From: CAWAND01 sp963727915
GTDB taxonomy: Bacteria; Chloroflexota; Anaerolineae; Anaerolineales; E44-bin32
NCBI GenBank assembly: GCA_963727915.1
Contig: CAVSID010000001.1
Span: forward strand, 868,001 to 932,000
Direction: 5' to 3'
DNA length: 64,000 nucleotides
Part shown: piece after piece, positions 1 to 9,093 of the stretch
Numbering within the stretch: position 1 is the first letter of the stretch
How the letters are laid out: each line of letters opens with the position of its first letter
Notes under the pieces: generated by a model
Seen by the model: the letters and a program-made list of their open reading frames with translations, nothing else
Told to the model about the DNA's origin: nothing
Databases searched by the model: none
Program-made: the position numbers and the translations under genes

Positions 1-402
1 GAAGCGCGCAAGGTGCACGATTTTCTCACGGTGGGCGCACCGGCCCCGTTGCAGGAGGCGGCCGTGACGGCGCTCAAATTCCCGACAACCTACTATGACG
101 AGCTCCAGCAGGCGTATGCCGCCCGCCGGGACTTATTACTGGGCTATCTGGACCATGCAGGCTTGGAGCACACTGTGCCGGAAGGCGCCTATTATGTGCT
201 GGTGGACATCAGCGCGTTCGGCGCGAAGAGCGACACGGCCTTCTGCCATTGGCTGGCACGCGAGGTAGGCGTTGCGGCAGTGCCCGGCTCGAGCTTTTTC
301 GGAAACGAAGTCCAGCACTTGATCCGGCTGCACTTCGCCAAATCCCAAGAGACACTGCAGTCGGCTGGCGAGCGCCTGCTGACCCTGCGTTCAAGGGCTT
401 GA
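1..402 (+). CDS. PLP-dependent aminotransferase, C-terminal part (5' cut by window edge)
   Basis: The open frame enters from the left edge and ends at TGA 400-402, giving the last ~133 residues of a fold-type I (class I/II) aminotransferase. The small C-terminal domain is recognisable: the stretch around YYVLVDIS, followed by a REVGVAAVPGSSFF segment and a substrate-carboxylate arginine region (HLIRLHFA). The PLP lysine lies upstream of the window, so the substrate cannot be named. A palindrome of the CRP/Rex type lies immediately after the stop. The gene converges with the MFS gene to its right. Confidence 0.85.
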   Translation, partial: EARKVHDFLTVGAPAPLQEAAVTALKFPTTYYDELQQAYAARRDLLLGYLDHAGLEHTVPEGAYYVLVDISAFGAKSDTAFCHWLAREVGVAAVPGSSFFGNEVQHLIRLHFAKSQETLQSAGERLLTLRSRA

Positions 403-404
403 AG

Positions 405-422
405 CTGTGAAATATCTCACAA
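405..422. promoter_or_regulatory. CRP/FNR- or Rex-like palindrome, site 1
   Basis: CTGTGAAATATCTCACAA matches TTGTGAANNNNTTCACAA with two mismatches. It lies between two convergent gene ends, which is an unusual place for a promoter operator. Confidence 0.5.
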
Positions 423-450
423 AGTCGGCGCCATGCCTGGCCGAGGCATC

Positions 451-1818
451 CTAGGCTGAAGATCTCGAGGGTGCTGGCTTGATCCAGCGGAGCGCTGCGG
501 CGAACAGGACGGCCATCAGGCCCCCGAAGCCGAGAAATGGCGCTGTGGCGCCAAGCGCTTGAAAGGCGGCCCCGCCGATCAGCGGCGCGACGGCATTGGA
601 GGCGCTCATCAGGCCGGACGACAGTCCCAGCATTTCGCCAGCCTGACTGGGCCGCGCGTTCTTGGTAATCAGGCTGTTGATGGCCGGCTGGAGAATGCCG
701 CCGCCGATCGAGGTCGGGATCATCGCCACCAGAATCCAGGTCAGGCCACCCCAGCCACTAGTTTCCCCGGTGGGTATCGGCACCGCCATTTGGATCCCCT
801 GCAGGTTGGTGGTGCGGGCCGCGCTGCCCAGCTCATGACGAAGGGCAGACTCTGAATACCAGGGAACTGGTGTGTGTGGCGTGATTGCGGTGAGGATCAG
901 ACCGACAGCCAAGGTGCTCAGGCCGAGATACACCAGCCGGCGGTCGCCGAAGCGGCGACTCATTGGGCCGATCAACCCACCCTGCACCCCGACCACGATG
1001 ATCCCCACAAAGACGAAGATAATGGCGTTTCCGGAAGCGTTAAGCCCTAACCGGTTGAGGGTGAACAAGGCCAGCAGCTGCTCGAATCCCCCGAAAGCGA
1101 GTTGCTGGGCGAACATCAGGCCCAGCAAGGGTCCCAGGGCGGGATGCCGCATGGCTTGGCCGAGACTTTGCCACTGTGAGGTGGTTTCCTGCTTCCTCCT
1201 GGCGGACGGGGGATGTGTCTCCTCCAACCAGAACCAGGTCAGCAAAATCGAAAGGGCGGAGAAGGCGGCTGCGACGAAAGCGGGCACGCGGTAATCCTGA
1301 CCGGAAAGGGCGAGCGAGGCGAAGGCGATCACGGGGCCGATGATGAAGCCCAAACCGAAGGCGGCGCCTATTAATCCCAGCCCCTGCGTTCTGGTCTTCT
1401 CGGTGGTGGAGTCGGTGATCACAGCTTGGGCGGTGGAGATGTTGGCGCCGGACAAGCCGTCGATGATGCGTGACAAGAACAACATCCAGAGCTGCCCCGC
1501 CAGGCCCAGCAGGATGAAGCCCGCCAGAGTCCCCATCTGACTGACGAGAAGGATTGGCCTTCGGCCGAAACGGTCCGAGAGGCGCCCAAGGAAAGGTGCG
1601 CCGAACAGTTGCAGTGTTGGGTAGCTGGCCTCAAGCAAACCGATCGTGAGCGCGCTGGCGCCGAACGAAGCTGCGTAGAGCGGCAGGAGCGGGATAATGA
1701 TCGTCAGGCCTAGTAGGTCGATCAGGACGATGACGAAAACAGGCATCACCTTGCGGCGATCGAGGCGGTCTTTGGGGGATATATTGGTGACGGGTGCCGG
1801 CAAATCGCTCTGCGACAT
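451..1818 (-). CDS. MFS drug-efflux transporter (DHA1/TetA-like)
   Basis: This 455-residue inner-membrane protein has the major facilitator layout of about 12 hydrophobic segments. The first helix is followed by the motif A loop, seen as GRLSDRFGRRPILL near residues 78-91, which is typical of TetA/Bmr-like proton antiporters. The loop near residue 330 is longer than usual, with a hydrophilic stretch between helices 9 and 10. The gene follows padR in the same direction with a short gap and almost certainly shares its promoter. It is therefore probably an exporter induced when PadR binds its ligand. The substrate is unknown. Confidence 0.85.
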   Translation of the reverse strand: MSQSDLPAPVTNISPKDRLDRRKVMPVFVIVLIDLLGLTIIIPLLPLYAASFGASALTIGLLEASYPTLQLFGAPFLGRLSDRFGRRPILLVSQMGTLAGFILLGLAGQLWMLFLSRIIDGLSGANISTAQAVITDSTTEKTRTQGLGLIGAAFGLGFIIGPVIAFASLALSGQDYRVPAFVAAAFSALSILLTWFWLEETHPPSARRKQETTSQWQSLGQAMRHPALGPLLGLMFAQQLAFGGFEQLLALFTLNRLGLNASGNAIIFVFVGIIVVGVQGGLIGPMSRRFGDRRLVYLGLSTLAVGLILTAITPHTPVPWYSESALRHELGSAARTTNLQGIQMAVPIPTGETSGWGGLTWILVAMIPTSIGGGILQPAINSLITKNARPSQAGEMLGLSSGLMSASNAVAPLIGGAAFQALGATAPFLGFGGLMAVLFAAALRWIKPAPSRSSA

Positions 1819-1856
1819 GCACTATTCCTTTGCTGATTGATGAAACGGAGACAGCA

Positions 1857-2369
1857 TCAGGGGAGCCGGCTCTCGACCCGGGCTATGAGTTCGTCCAGCC
1901 ATTCAAGTTCCGCGCACAGGTGCCGGGTCTGGTGTTCGATCACCCACTGCATGCTCCCGCTGTGATCCGGGGCCTGGCTGGCGTGCTCCAGGCGGGCCGT
2001 CAACGCGCTGCGGCGGATGGTGAGGCCAGCGAGGGCGTCGGCCGGGTCAAGGGTGTCAATAAAAGCTACGCCCGCATCTCCACTGAAGGTGGCCGGGACG
2101 TATTCCGAAAGAGACTGGCGCAGCATGTCGTGGAAGGCGGCTTCCCCGGCTGGGAGCAGGCGATACACCCGGCGTGGGGGTCGGTTCCCCACATGCTCGG
2201 TCTCCTCGGCAATCCAGCCTTCCGCCTGCATCTTGTCGAGCAGAAAATAGGCGGTGGACTTCTTGAGGTCGGTGCAGAACGAGAGATTGTCCTCGATGAA
2301 TTGGTGCAGCTCATACCCGTAGCTGTTGCCTTGGCGCAAAAGCCCAAGGAGGAGCAACTGGCGATCCAT
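1857..2369 (-). CDS. PadR-family transcriptional repressor
   Basis: The ATG at 2369 opens with MDRQLLLLGLLRQGNSYGYEL, the standard start of the PadR winged helix, and has a GAGGG ribosome-binding site. An in-frame TTG at 2384 is a less likely start. The product has about 170 residues. The N-terminal winged-helix domain includes KKSTAYFLLDKMQAEGWI, and the C-terminal helical part fits the dimerising region of PadR subfamily proteins. It lies immediately upstream of the MFS exporter. A palindrome overlaps the predicted transcription start of its own promoter, which indicates autorepression. The inducing ligand is unknown. Confidence 0.88.
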   Translation of the reverse strand: MDRQLLLLGLLRQGNSYGYELHQFIEDNLSFCTDLKKSTAYFLLDKMQAEGWIAEETEHVGNRPPRRVYRLLPAGEAAFHDMLRQSLSEYVPATFSGDAGVAFIDTLDPADALAGLTIRRSALTARLEHASQAPDHSGSMQWVIEHQTRHLCAELEWLDELIARVESRLP

Positions 2370-2396
2370 AGGATGCCCTCGCAATCAACTGTTCAG

Positions 2397-2412
2397 TACT
2401 GATTAGTCAGTA
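2397..2412. promoter_or_regulatory. Probable PadR operator
   Basis: TACTGA-TTAG-TCAGTA is a perfect 6-4-6 inverted repeat. It covers the position where transcription from the padR promoter should begin (about 2409 on the minus strand), so bound repressor would block initiation. Confidence 0.6.
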
Positions 2413-2415
2413 TTG

Positions 2416-2444
2416 ACTATAATCATCCTCGCAGGGAGTGTCAA
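2416..2444 (-). promoter_or_regulatory. Sigma-70-type promoter of padR-MFS operon
   Basis: On the minus strand TTGACA (2444-2439) and TATAGT (2421-2416) are separated by exactly 17 bp. This is one of the best consensus promoters in the window. Confidence 0.75.
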
Positions 2445-2550
2445 GGGTGAATGGCAGAAGTGACGATTGCCGGGCAGGGAAAAGTAGGCGGCGAGCAGGG
2501 TTGTCGAGGGCAAGATTGTGTAACATGGGATAGAGACTGGAGGTGATGGC

Positions 2551-3036
2551 ATGACGTCGGAATTGAGTGCCAGTGCGCGCCGGGTCCAGGTGGCCCTGCA
2601 GGTTGCGGGGGCCGAGTTCGAGGTGGTCGAGCTGCCGGCCAGCACGCGCACCGCGCAGGAAGCGGCCGAGGCGGTCGGCTGCCAGGTCGGCCAAATCGCC
2701 AAGTCGCTGGTCTTCAAAACTCGGACATCCGCTAGGCCGGTGATGGTCATCGCCAGCGGGGACCACCGCGTGGACCTGTCCAAAGTCGAAGCGCTGGTGG
2801 GCGAAGCGGTGGATCTGGCCGATCCCGAGTTTGTGCGCCAGACCACTGGATTTGCCATCGGTGGCGTCCCACCGGTTGGTCACGTCGAGCCCCTGATGAT
2901 CTATCTGGATGAAGGGCTGCGCGCCCACGAATTGATTTGGGCGGCGGCTGGGACGCCGCACGCTGTGTTTGCCCTTAAGGCAGACGACCTGCCACGGTTG
3001 ACCGGGGGCTCCTTTGTGCCAGTGGCCCAATTCTGA
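2551..3036 (+). CDS. YbaK/EbsC-family aminoacyl-tRNA deacylase
   Basis: This 161-residue protein spans a whole YbaK domain. The family hydrolyses mischarged aminoacyl-tRNA such as Cys-tRNA(Pro) in trans. Visible family marks are QIAKSLVFKT near residue 50 (the conserved lysine), the VIASGDHRVDLSK segment, and the late glycine-rich GFAIGGVPPVGH loop at about 110-121. It is divergent from padR. The call is at family level; the exact tRNA specificity (YbaK, ProX or YeaK type) cannot be told from sequence alone. Confidence 0.88.
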   Translation: MTSELSASARRVQVALQVAGAEFEVVELPASTRTAQEAAEAVGCQVGQIAKSLVFKTRTSARPVMVIASGDHRVDLSKVEALVGEAVDLADPEFVRQTTGFAIGGVPPVGHVEPLMIYLDEGLRAHELIWAAAGTPHAVFALKADDLPRLTGGSFVPVAQF

Positions 3037-3066
3037 CCGATCGAACACGCGGAGGATCGATTCCGC

Positions 3067-3843
3067 ATGGAGCACCTCGAGATCCGGGGCAGCAGCATAC
3101 CCAGCATAGGCTTGGGCACTTGGGCCCTGCGAGGCGAGACGTGCCAGCAGGTCGTGCTGGCGGCCCTGGAACTCGGCTACCGCCACATCGACACCGCCGA
3201 GATGTACGGCAACGAACTCGCCATCGGGGAAGCCCTGAAGAAATCAAGCGTGCGGAGAGAAGAGATCTTTCTCACCAGCAAGGTTTGGCAAACTCACATG
3301 CACCACAACGACGTGCTCGAGGCTTGTGACCGGAGCCTGGCAGATCTTGGCACGGACTACGTCGATTTGTATCTCATCCACTGGCCCGTAGCCCACGTCC
3401 CCATCCGGGAAACCGTCGGTGCATTGGACGAGATTCAGCACTCTGGTCGGGCTCGCCACATCGGGGTCAGCAATTTCAGCGCTGCTCAACTTGGTGAAGC
3501 CCAGGCCGCCAGCCAGAGCGGCATCTTCTGCAATCAGGTTGAGTTCAACCCTTGGCGGCGCCCCGGCGAAGTTCTGGCCGCCTGCCAGCAATCGAATGTG
3601 TTGGTGACGGCCTACACACCCCTGGCGCACGGAAGCGTCGAGCAAGATGACGTGCTCAACCAGGTGGGGAGCCGTTATGGGAAGACGGCAGCCCAGGTGA
3701 CCCTGCGATGGCTGATCCAGAAGCCAAACGTGGTCGCTATCCCCAAGGCGTCTTCCCGGAAACACCTATCGGAGAACCTGGCGATCTTTGATTTTGAGCT
3801 GGATGCCCAGGCTGTGAAGGCCATCGACGACTTGTCGAGCTAG
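3067..3843 (+). CDS. Aldo/keto reductase
   Basis: The 258-residue protein is a complete AKR TIM barrel of the 2,5-diketo-D-gluconate reductase type. The catalytic tetrad is visible: Asp and Tyr in DTAEMYGNE, Lys in SKVW, and His in LIHWP. The NADPH-binding end is present as IPKASSRKHLSEN near residue 225. The length is slightly under the usual 270-280. The gene follows the deacylase gene closely on the same strand, with the stop and start about 30 bp apart, and may be cotranscribed. The physiological carbonyl substrate is not known. Confidence 0.9.
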   Translation: MEHLEIRGSSIPSIGLGTWALRGETCQQVVLAALELGYRHIDTAEMYGNELAIGEALKKSSVRREEIFLTSKVWQTHMHHNDVLEACDRSLADLGTDYVDLYLIHWPVAHVPIRETVGALDEIQHSGRARHIGVSNFSAAQLGEAQAASQSGIFCNQVEFNPWRRPGEVLAACQQSNVLVTAYTPLAHGSVEQDDVLNQVGSRYGKTAAQVTLRWLIQKPNVVAIPKASSRKHLSENLAIFDFELDAQAVKAIDDLSS

Positions 3844-3876
3844 AGCGCAGAACAGGCGCAGCCTGCGGTGGTCCGA

Positions 3877-5019
3877 TCAAGGGGAAACGAAGTTGAGTGG
3901 ATTAACCTTGCCGTACGTGTCGCTCTGCATCTCGAAGTGGAGATGGGCCCCGGTTGAATTGCCCGTCGAGCCCACGGCGCCGATCACCCGGCCCTGGGCG
4001 ACCCCCTGTCCGCAACCGACGTTGATGCCGCTCAAGTGGGCATAGAGCGTCTGCCAGCCATTGCCGTGATCGAGGACGATCATGTAGCCGTAGCCCCAGT
4101 CGTTCCATCCAGCGTAGACAACGACGCCGCTAGCGCTGGCATAGACGGCGTTCCCAATCGCCCCGGCGATGTCAATCGCTGGATGGACGCTGCTATAGCC
4201 ATTGCCCGAGATTGTCTTGAGGGTCGTCGGCCAGATAAACGTCGGTTCACCGACGGGGCCATCGTATCCCCCGCTGCAGGCGCCGGGCCCGACATACCTG
4301 GCCGTGCCCGGGTTGGCGCGGGTGATCCGCGGGGCTTGCCAGGTGACCACTTCGCGCTTGCCGCCGGGCACGATCAGCCAGGTGCCCGGATCAATGGCGA
4401 CTTCATCCACGCTGGCGTAGCCGGCGAGGTTGTTGCCGGGATAGTCGAGGATGTCTTCCGGCGCCACCCTGAAGAAGCCCGCCACGCCCCGGATTGAGTC
4501 CCCTCTTGCCACTGGTAGTAAGCGCCGTCCACCGGCAGGATATTCAGGTCCTGGTCCATCCGCAGACTATCGGGGCTGCCCTTGAGCAGATCATAGTTGC
4601 CCCACAGAATCGTCTCGGGCTTCAGCCCATATTTGTCGGCGATGTCGAACAACGTGTCGCCCTGCTTGACGGTGTACTTCGTCAACTCTTACCCGGGGTC
4701 GCTCGGGGAGCGTGGTGTGCAGTTCCAGTTTGCGGGTGACGGTCAAGTCTTTGCGGCCGGCGTGGGGAAGGCCGGCAGATCGGAAACCTTCAGCTGCGGG
4801 GCAACCTCCGCCGTCGGCGTGTCGGCCGCCGTTGCCACGACGCCGCTGGGAGTTTGACCCCAAGCTGGGCGCCAGCCCAGCACCGCGAGCCGCCACGAAG
4901 GCCAGGCCCAGAGACAACAATCAGGGTCAGCGCCACAAGCGAGGCCCTTTGGGGCCACGATGGCACTCGGTCGCTCGCCGAAATCCGGACAAATTCGCCC
5001 GGGCTGGATCGCCTTCCAT
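3877..5019 (-). CDS. Secreted LysM-M23 peptidoglycan endopeptidase (frame interrupted)
   Basis: Reading downstream on the minus strand, an ATG at 5019 leads to a hydrophobic segment (ALTLIVVSLGLAF in another frame), a Pro/Thr/Ala linker, a LysM domain starting at KYTVKQGDTLFDIADKYG (about 4680), a second LysM-like region ending in TWLIVPGGKR, and an M23 peptidase domain. The zinc-site marks are HPAIDIAG and GAHLHFEM. The pieces lie in different frames, with junctions near 4955, 4875, 4745, 4690 and 4500, so at least four indels are needed. The protein would act outside the membrane on peptidoglycan crosslinks. Indels are more likely assembly errors than decay, because each segment is well conserved. 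Confidence 0.75.
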
Positions 5020-5143
5020 GGGGGAACCGGCTGGTTGATCGTCCTTGCTGGTCACGTCTCGGAGCATACCAGAAGGTTGCGCACCGTCAAGGTCCAGATG
5101 TCACGACCCGGGCATGCCCAGTGCCAACCCGCTTGGCGGAGGC

Positions 5144-5819
5144 TCAAGGGAGAGTGCCGAGCAGTGCCTCCAGTTGGGCCTGCAGCTTGTCGGTCGGAAG
5201 GGGACCAATCGTGATCTGCGGACCACGCCGGTGCGGTCGATGATGATGCTGGTGGGCAGGCCCTGCAGCGGGTAGATGCTGTCGGCCACGTGGCCGTTGG
5301 GATCGAGCAGCACTGGGGAAGGTCACGCCTAGGCCTTTGACGTAGGCGTCGATCTGCTGCGAATCGTCAACCTGGGTCCAGTTAAGACCCAACACCATCA
5401 GGCCTTGGTCGCCCAGCTTCTCATAGACTGCCTGGAGGGTGGGCATCTCGATGCGGCAAGGCGAGCACCAGGTCGCCCAGAAATTCACCAGGACGACGCT
5501 TCCCCGGTAATCAGACAGATTCTGAGTCTGGTGATTCAGGTCCTCAAGCGTGAAATCAGGCGCCGGTTGCCCGACGCGAACCAGCTCGCCGAGCTGAGGG
5601 GCGGACTGCGCCGGTCGGGGGCACGGCGATGGTGCCCGTGGGCGCGGCGGTCAGGGATTGCGTGGGGGCGCTGGATGGTGTGGCCGTCGGAATCGGGCGG
5701 GGCACGATAAACAAGCGCCACCCAAGGTACAAACCCAGCCCCAACGCCAGACAGAAGGCGATCGGACGGGCGGCCTGGGAAAGCATCGATGGCTCGGGGT
5801 TGATGTTGAAACGGGACAT
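5144..5819 (-). CDS. Membrane-anchored TlpA/ResA-type thiol-disulfide oxidoreductase (frame interrupted)
   Basis: The ATG at 5819 begins MSRFNINPEPSM, followed by one transmembrane helix (PIAFCLALGLGLYLGW), a Pro/Thr linker, and a thioredoxin domain. The redox site is FWATWCSPCRIEMP, so the active motif is WCSPC. The cis-proline region is GLPTSIIIDRTG. The reading frame changes near 5595, 5320 and 5225; with these corrected the domain is complete to LEALLGTLP. It would act on the outer face of the membrane, reducing disulfides or supporting cytochrome maturation. A CRP/Rex-like palindrome lies about 90 bp upstream of the start. Confidence 0.8.
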
Positions 5820-6189
5820 AGTGATCTGGAAAGGGCAGGCTCCGGCTGATGGCCAACAGGGCACCGGCCCATTGTAACGCCCTGCCCGAGGACGGGCACT
5901 GTCAACTTGTGAAGGATGTCACAAACGGTACCGAAGGCACGAATTCCGGCGGTGGTAGGCGGACAGGATCATCGGGAGGATCGGCTTCGGGCCGGGGGGC
6001 ACGTTGGGGTTGCGGACGCTCCCCGGTTGATCCACGGACCCGCTAGCACGGCCGTCCGCGGCGGCTGCAATTGGTGAACTTGGCCCCGTCCGGTCTTCGA
6101 TAGGCGCAGCTGCGCCGCGGCCCAGGTTGTCTGAAGGCGGCGCCGGCTTTGCTGACTCTGGCCCCCTCACTCACTAGAAGTCTTAAGGC
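5820..6189. other. Intergenic region upstream of tlpA-like gene
   Basis: No convincing gene is seen in this stretch. It holds the palindrome at 5907-5924 and is otherwise GC-rich without clear terminators. Confidence 0.5.
5907..5924. promoter_or_regulatory. CRP/FNR- or Rex-like palindrome, site 2
   Basis: TTGTGAAGGATGTCACAA departs from TTGTGAANNNNTTCACAA at one position. Its centre is about 96 bp upstream of the TlpA-like start codon. Confidence 0.6.
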
Positions 6190-6808
6190 TCAATTTGAGG
6201 CATGAGGGCGCTCCGATACGCGGGCGTCCTCATGTCGGAAACCGCGGCCGGGCCGCCACGGCGTTCCCAGGAGCGGCAAAAGCCACCGGTCGGCGCCCCA
6301 CCAGCCGGCGGTCCGCCAAGCGAGCACGAGCCAAGTGGCGATGGCGAACAGTATTGGATTGGTGCTGACCGCGCCGGCCAGCAGGTAGTTGACGTTCATG
6401 AAGCTGCCGAAGAAGGCAGCGATCCCGGTGAACACGCCCAGGATCAGGGCGATTCCGACCAGCGTCTCTCCCCACGCCACAACGTACCCCCACACCGCAG
6501 CGTTGGGGAGCACCACGTTCTGCAGGAAGCCGGCGTACCAACCCTGTACGGCTGGGTGCTCGCCGCCTGCAAGCGTCAGGGCATTCTTGATAAATCCCGA
6601 CAGGGCGGTGCCTGCATTGGCGCCGGTCCAGGCGGGATTGGTCAGCTTGCCGTAGCCGGCCATCACCCATTCGTAGCCAGCGTAAACCCGCAGGATCAGC
6701 CAGATCCAGGCCCAGCGCGTGGCGCCGAACAGCGCCCTCGCCACGGGGGGTTCCTCGATGTGCTCGACAAACCTGCGGGATTCGATTTACTTGTTCTGAC
6801 ACGGTCAT
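6190..6808 (-). CDS. DoxX-family membrane protein (frameshift near N-terminus)
   Basis: The ATG at 6808 has a strong GAGGTG ribosome-binding site and begins MTVSEQVNRIPQ. A single frame change near 6770 joins it to FVEHIEEPPVARALFGATRW and the main frame. The rest has four hydrophobic segments typical of DoxX, such as WIWLILRVYAGYEWVMAGYGKL and VAWGETLVGIALILGVFTG. DoxX proteins sit in the cytoplasmic membrane, and some partner with thiosulfate:quinone oxidoreductase or redox proteins. A role here is not certain, but the neighbouring thioredoxin gene fits a redox context. Confidence 0.8.
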
Positions 6809-6970
6809 GATCCACCTCACTCCCTAATCCAACAACCTATCCCTTATGATCCGTGGCCCGCCTGCCGCACGGCAGGCGCCGAGGCCATGATCACGTTAAT
6901 CATAACAAGCCGGGGTGAGGCGTTTGGTTGTGAGGATGCGGCAGTCCGAATGGCGAGTGCCGGAGAGGGG

Positions 6971-7738
6971 CTAGAGGTCGACGCCGGCCCGCTGGAACTT
7001 GGATTCGACCTGGCGTGAGGTCATGTCGAAGGAGGCCCGCAGATAGGGGAAGGCGAACCAAACCAGGCCGACGCCGAAGAGAATGCCCGTGATCAAGCGC
7101 ATGTCGGAGTTGAACGAGCCCAGGGCATCTCCGTAGTAGAACCAGGTCGGCAGGCTGTGATGCGTCAGGTCAGCCAGCCAGGCATTGGTGTAGCGGAACC
7201 CCTGTCCGATCCCTGCCAGGTCGCTGAAGAAGTGGCTGATACCGTCAATGGCCATAGGGAGGACGAAGAGCAAGAACCCCCACACCGGCAGCGGCTTGAC
7301 CCGATCTCTGGACGGCCACCAGACGAGGGCAGCCAGGGGGATGCTGGAATAGGCCGAGACCATGCGGTCCGACCACCCGACTTTCCATCCCATCTGCGCG
7401 TTGCCGATGAACTGTCGCAGGACGAGCGGATTCAGGGTATCTTTCCAGGCGGACTGGATGCTGTCCAATCCGTACATGGCCTTTGGGCCGAACAAGAAGA
7501 AGGAGCGCTCGGGAAGCTGGTGGCACTGGAACGAGTAGACGAAGTAGATCGCCTCAGCGGGACCGGTCCATCCCAGGTGCATGAAGATGGGGGCCAGCCA
7601 TGGGAGTCCCACCCACAGGCCGCTGATCAGCACAAACCAGGCGAACCAATGATGGGCGGCCCGATACACCGCCCAATTCAAGCGAACGGCCCAAGAATCG
7701 TGCACATGTTCTCTAGCCTGCCGATCAACCGATGTCAT
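6971..7738 (-). CDS. DUF2085 family membrane protein
   Basis: The start is placed at ATG 7738 (MTSVDRQAREHVHD) because a GGGAGG ribosome-binding site precedes it; an open frame continues further upstream to 7867 without a good site. The product has about 255 residues with several membrane segments. The DUF2085 signature CHQLPERSFFLFG lies after the first long helix, and a second conserved block reads PMAIDGISHFFSDL. The function of DUF2085 is unknown. It is divergent from the LhgO-type gene, with a palindrome between them that could serve both promoters. Confidence 0.85.
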   Translation of the reverse strand: MTSVDRQAREHVHDSWAVRLNWAVYRAAHHWFAWFVLISGLWVGLPWLAPIFMHLGWTGPAEAIYFVYSFQCHQLPERSFFLFGPKAMYGLDSIQSAWKDTLNPLVLRQFIGNAQMGWKVGWSDRMVSAYSSIPLAALVWWPSRDRVKPLPVWGFLLFVLPMAIDGISHFFSDLAGIGQGFRYTNAWLADLTHHSLPTWFYYGDALGSFNSDMRLITGILFGVGLVWFAFPYLRASFDMTSRQVESKFQRAGVDL

Positions 7739-7817
7739 GCACCGCCTCCCAATGCCCATCATTGTAAGGGTTTTCCGAACGGATGGCGGAACAGGACACA
7801 CGATGTACCGCGAGGAT

Positions 7818-7835
7818 ATGTGAAAGATTTCACAA
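7818..7835. promoter_or_regulatory. CRP/FNR- or Rex-like palindrome, site 3
   Basis: ATGTGAAAGATTTCACAA matches TTGTGAANNNNTTCACAA except for the first base. It sits in the divergent region, 65 bp from the LhgO-type start and 88 bp from the DUF2085 start (centre to codon). Confidence 0.65.
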
Positions 7836-7890
7836 TCCGAACCGGAGACAGTGCCTGGGAACTCCAAGAACTGACCCCAGGAGAAGCGAA

Positions 7891-9093
7891 ATGAGCATCC
7901 AGCCCCAGAGCATCGGTGTTATCGGCGGCGGGCTGGTCGGCCTGGCCTCTGCGCTGCGGCTGGCAGAGCGCTGGCCGGATTCTCATATCACTCTATATGA
8001 GAAGGAGACCGAAATCGGGCGCCACCAGTCGGGCCGAAATTCAAATGTGATCCATTCCGGTATCTACTATCGCCCGGGTAGCCAGAAAGCGCGGCTGTGC
8101 CGGGCCGGCAAGCGTGCTCTGGAGGTGTTCTGCGCCGAAGAGTCGATTCCCGTCCAGCGCGCTGGGAAAGTTGATCGTCGCTACATCCGCCGAGGAGACA
8201 TCGCGCCTGGACGACCTGTATCAGCGCGGTCAGGCAAATGGTGTCGAATGCCAGATGATCACGGCAGACGAAGCCGTCGAGCTTGAGCCGCAGGTGCATG
8301 CCGTCCGGGCGTTGTGGGTTCCTGAGACCAGCATCGTCGACTACAGCCTGGTGATGGCCAAGATGGCGGACCGGCTTCGGTCCGCCGGTCACGAGATCAT
8401 GCTGGGCGAGCCGGTGGTCCGGATCCACCAGGCGGACCGAAGTGTCGTCCTAGAGACGCCCGATACGGGCTTGTCGTGTGACCTTGCCGTCAACTGCGCT
8501 GGCCTGCATTCCGATATTGTCGCCCGGATGGCGGGGGTCGAGCCCGCCCTGCGCATCGTGGGCTTCCGTGGAGAGTACGTGGGTCTGAGCGGGCCGATCA
8601 AGGACTCGATTCGGCATCTGGTGTACCCGGTGCCCGATCCGCGCTTCCCCTTTCTGGGCGTGCACCTCACCCCGACGGTCGACGGCCGGGTGTTGTGCGG
8701 TCCCAACGCCGTTTTGGCCCTGGCCCGCGAAGGCTATGGGTGGGGAGTCATCGATTCGGTGTATCTGGCACGCACGCTCACCTATCCCGGGATGATCCGC
8801 CTGGCGTGGCGGTACTGGCCCATGGGGCTGGGTGAAATGTGGCGGTCTTGGAACAAGCGCGCCTTCACCGCCGCCCTGCGCCGGATGCTTCCCGATGTGC
8901 AGCCGCAGGACCTGGCGGCGGACGGGGCCGGCGTCCGGGCCCAGGCGCTGCTCAGGGACGGGAGTCTGATGGACGATTTCGCCTTCCGTGAGACGGAGCG
9001 GATGGTTCACTTGGTCAACGCCCCTCCCCCGCCGCCACGGCTTGTTTCGCCATCGCGGATGTGGTGGCCGAGCGACTCGCAGGGCTGGTATGA
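7891..9093 (+). CDS. lhgO: L-2-hydroxyglutarate oxidase-like FAD enzyme (frame interrupted)
   Basis: The ATG at 7891 follows an AGGAGA site. The N-terminus has the Rossmann FAD motif IGVIGGGLVGLASALRL and the family block GRNSNVIHSGIYYRPGSQKA, characteristic of LhgO. The frame changes near 8165 (into GKLIVATSAEETSRL) and near 9028 (into AATACFAIADVVAERLAGLV), where the sequence has C-rich runs. The corrected length of about 400 residues fits the family. The enzyme would oxidise L-2-hydroxyglutarate or a related 2-hydroxy acid and pass electrons to the quinone pool. Its stop overlaps the start of the phosphotransferase (ATGA), so the two are translationally coupled. Confidence 0.8.

Noticed and set aside
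433..449. A 6-bp stem hairpin ATGCCT-GGCCG-AGGCAT between convergent genes.
   Set aside because: It lacks a T run on either strand, so a terminator is not supported.
2407..3186. A 259-codon minus-strand frame.
   Set aside because: It is antisense to the YbaK-like gene, which has clear family motifs.
6865..6884. A GC-rich hairpin (CGCCTGCC/GGCAGGCG) after the DUF2085 gene.
   Set aside because: No T-rich tail follows on the minus strand; it may be a weak terminator but is not secure.
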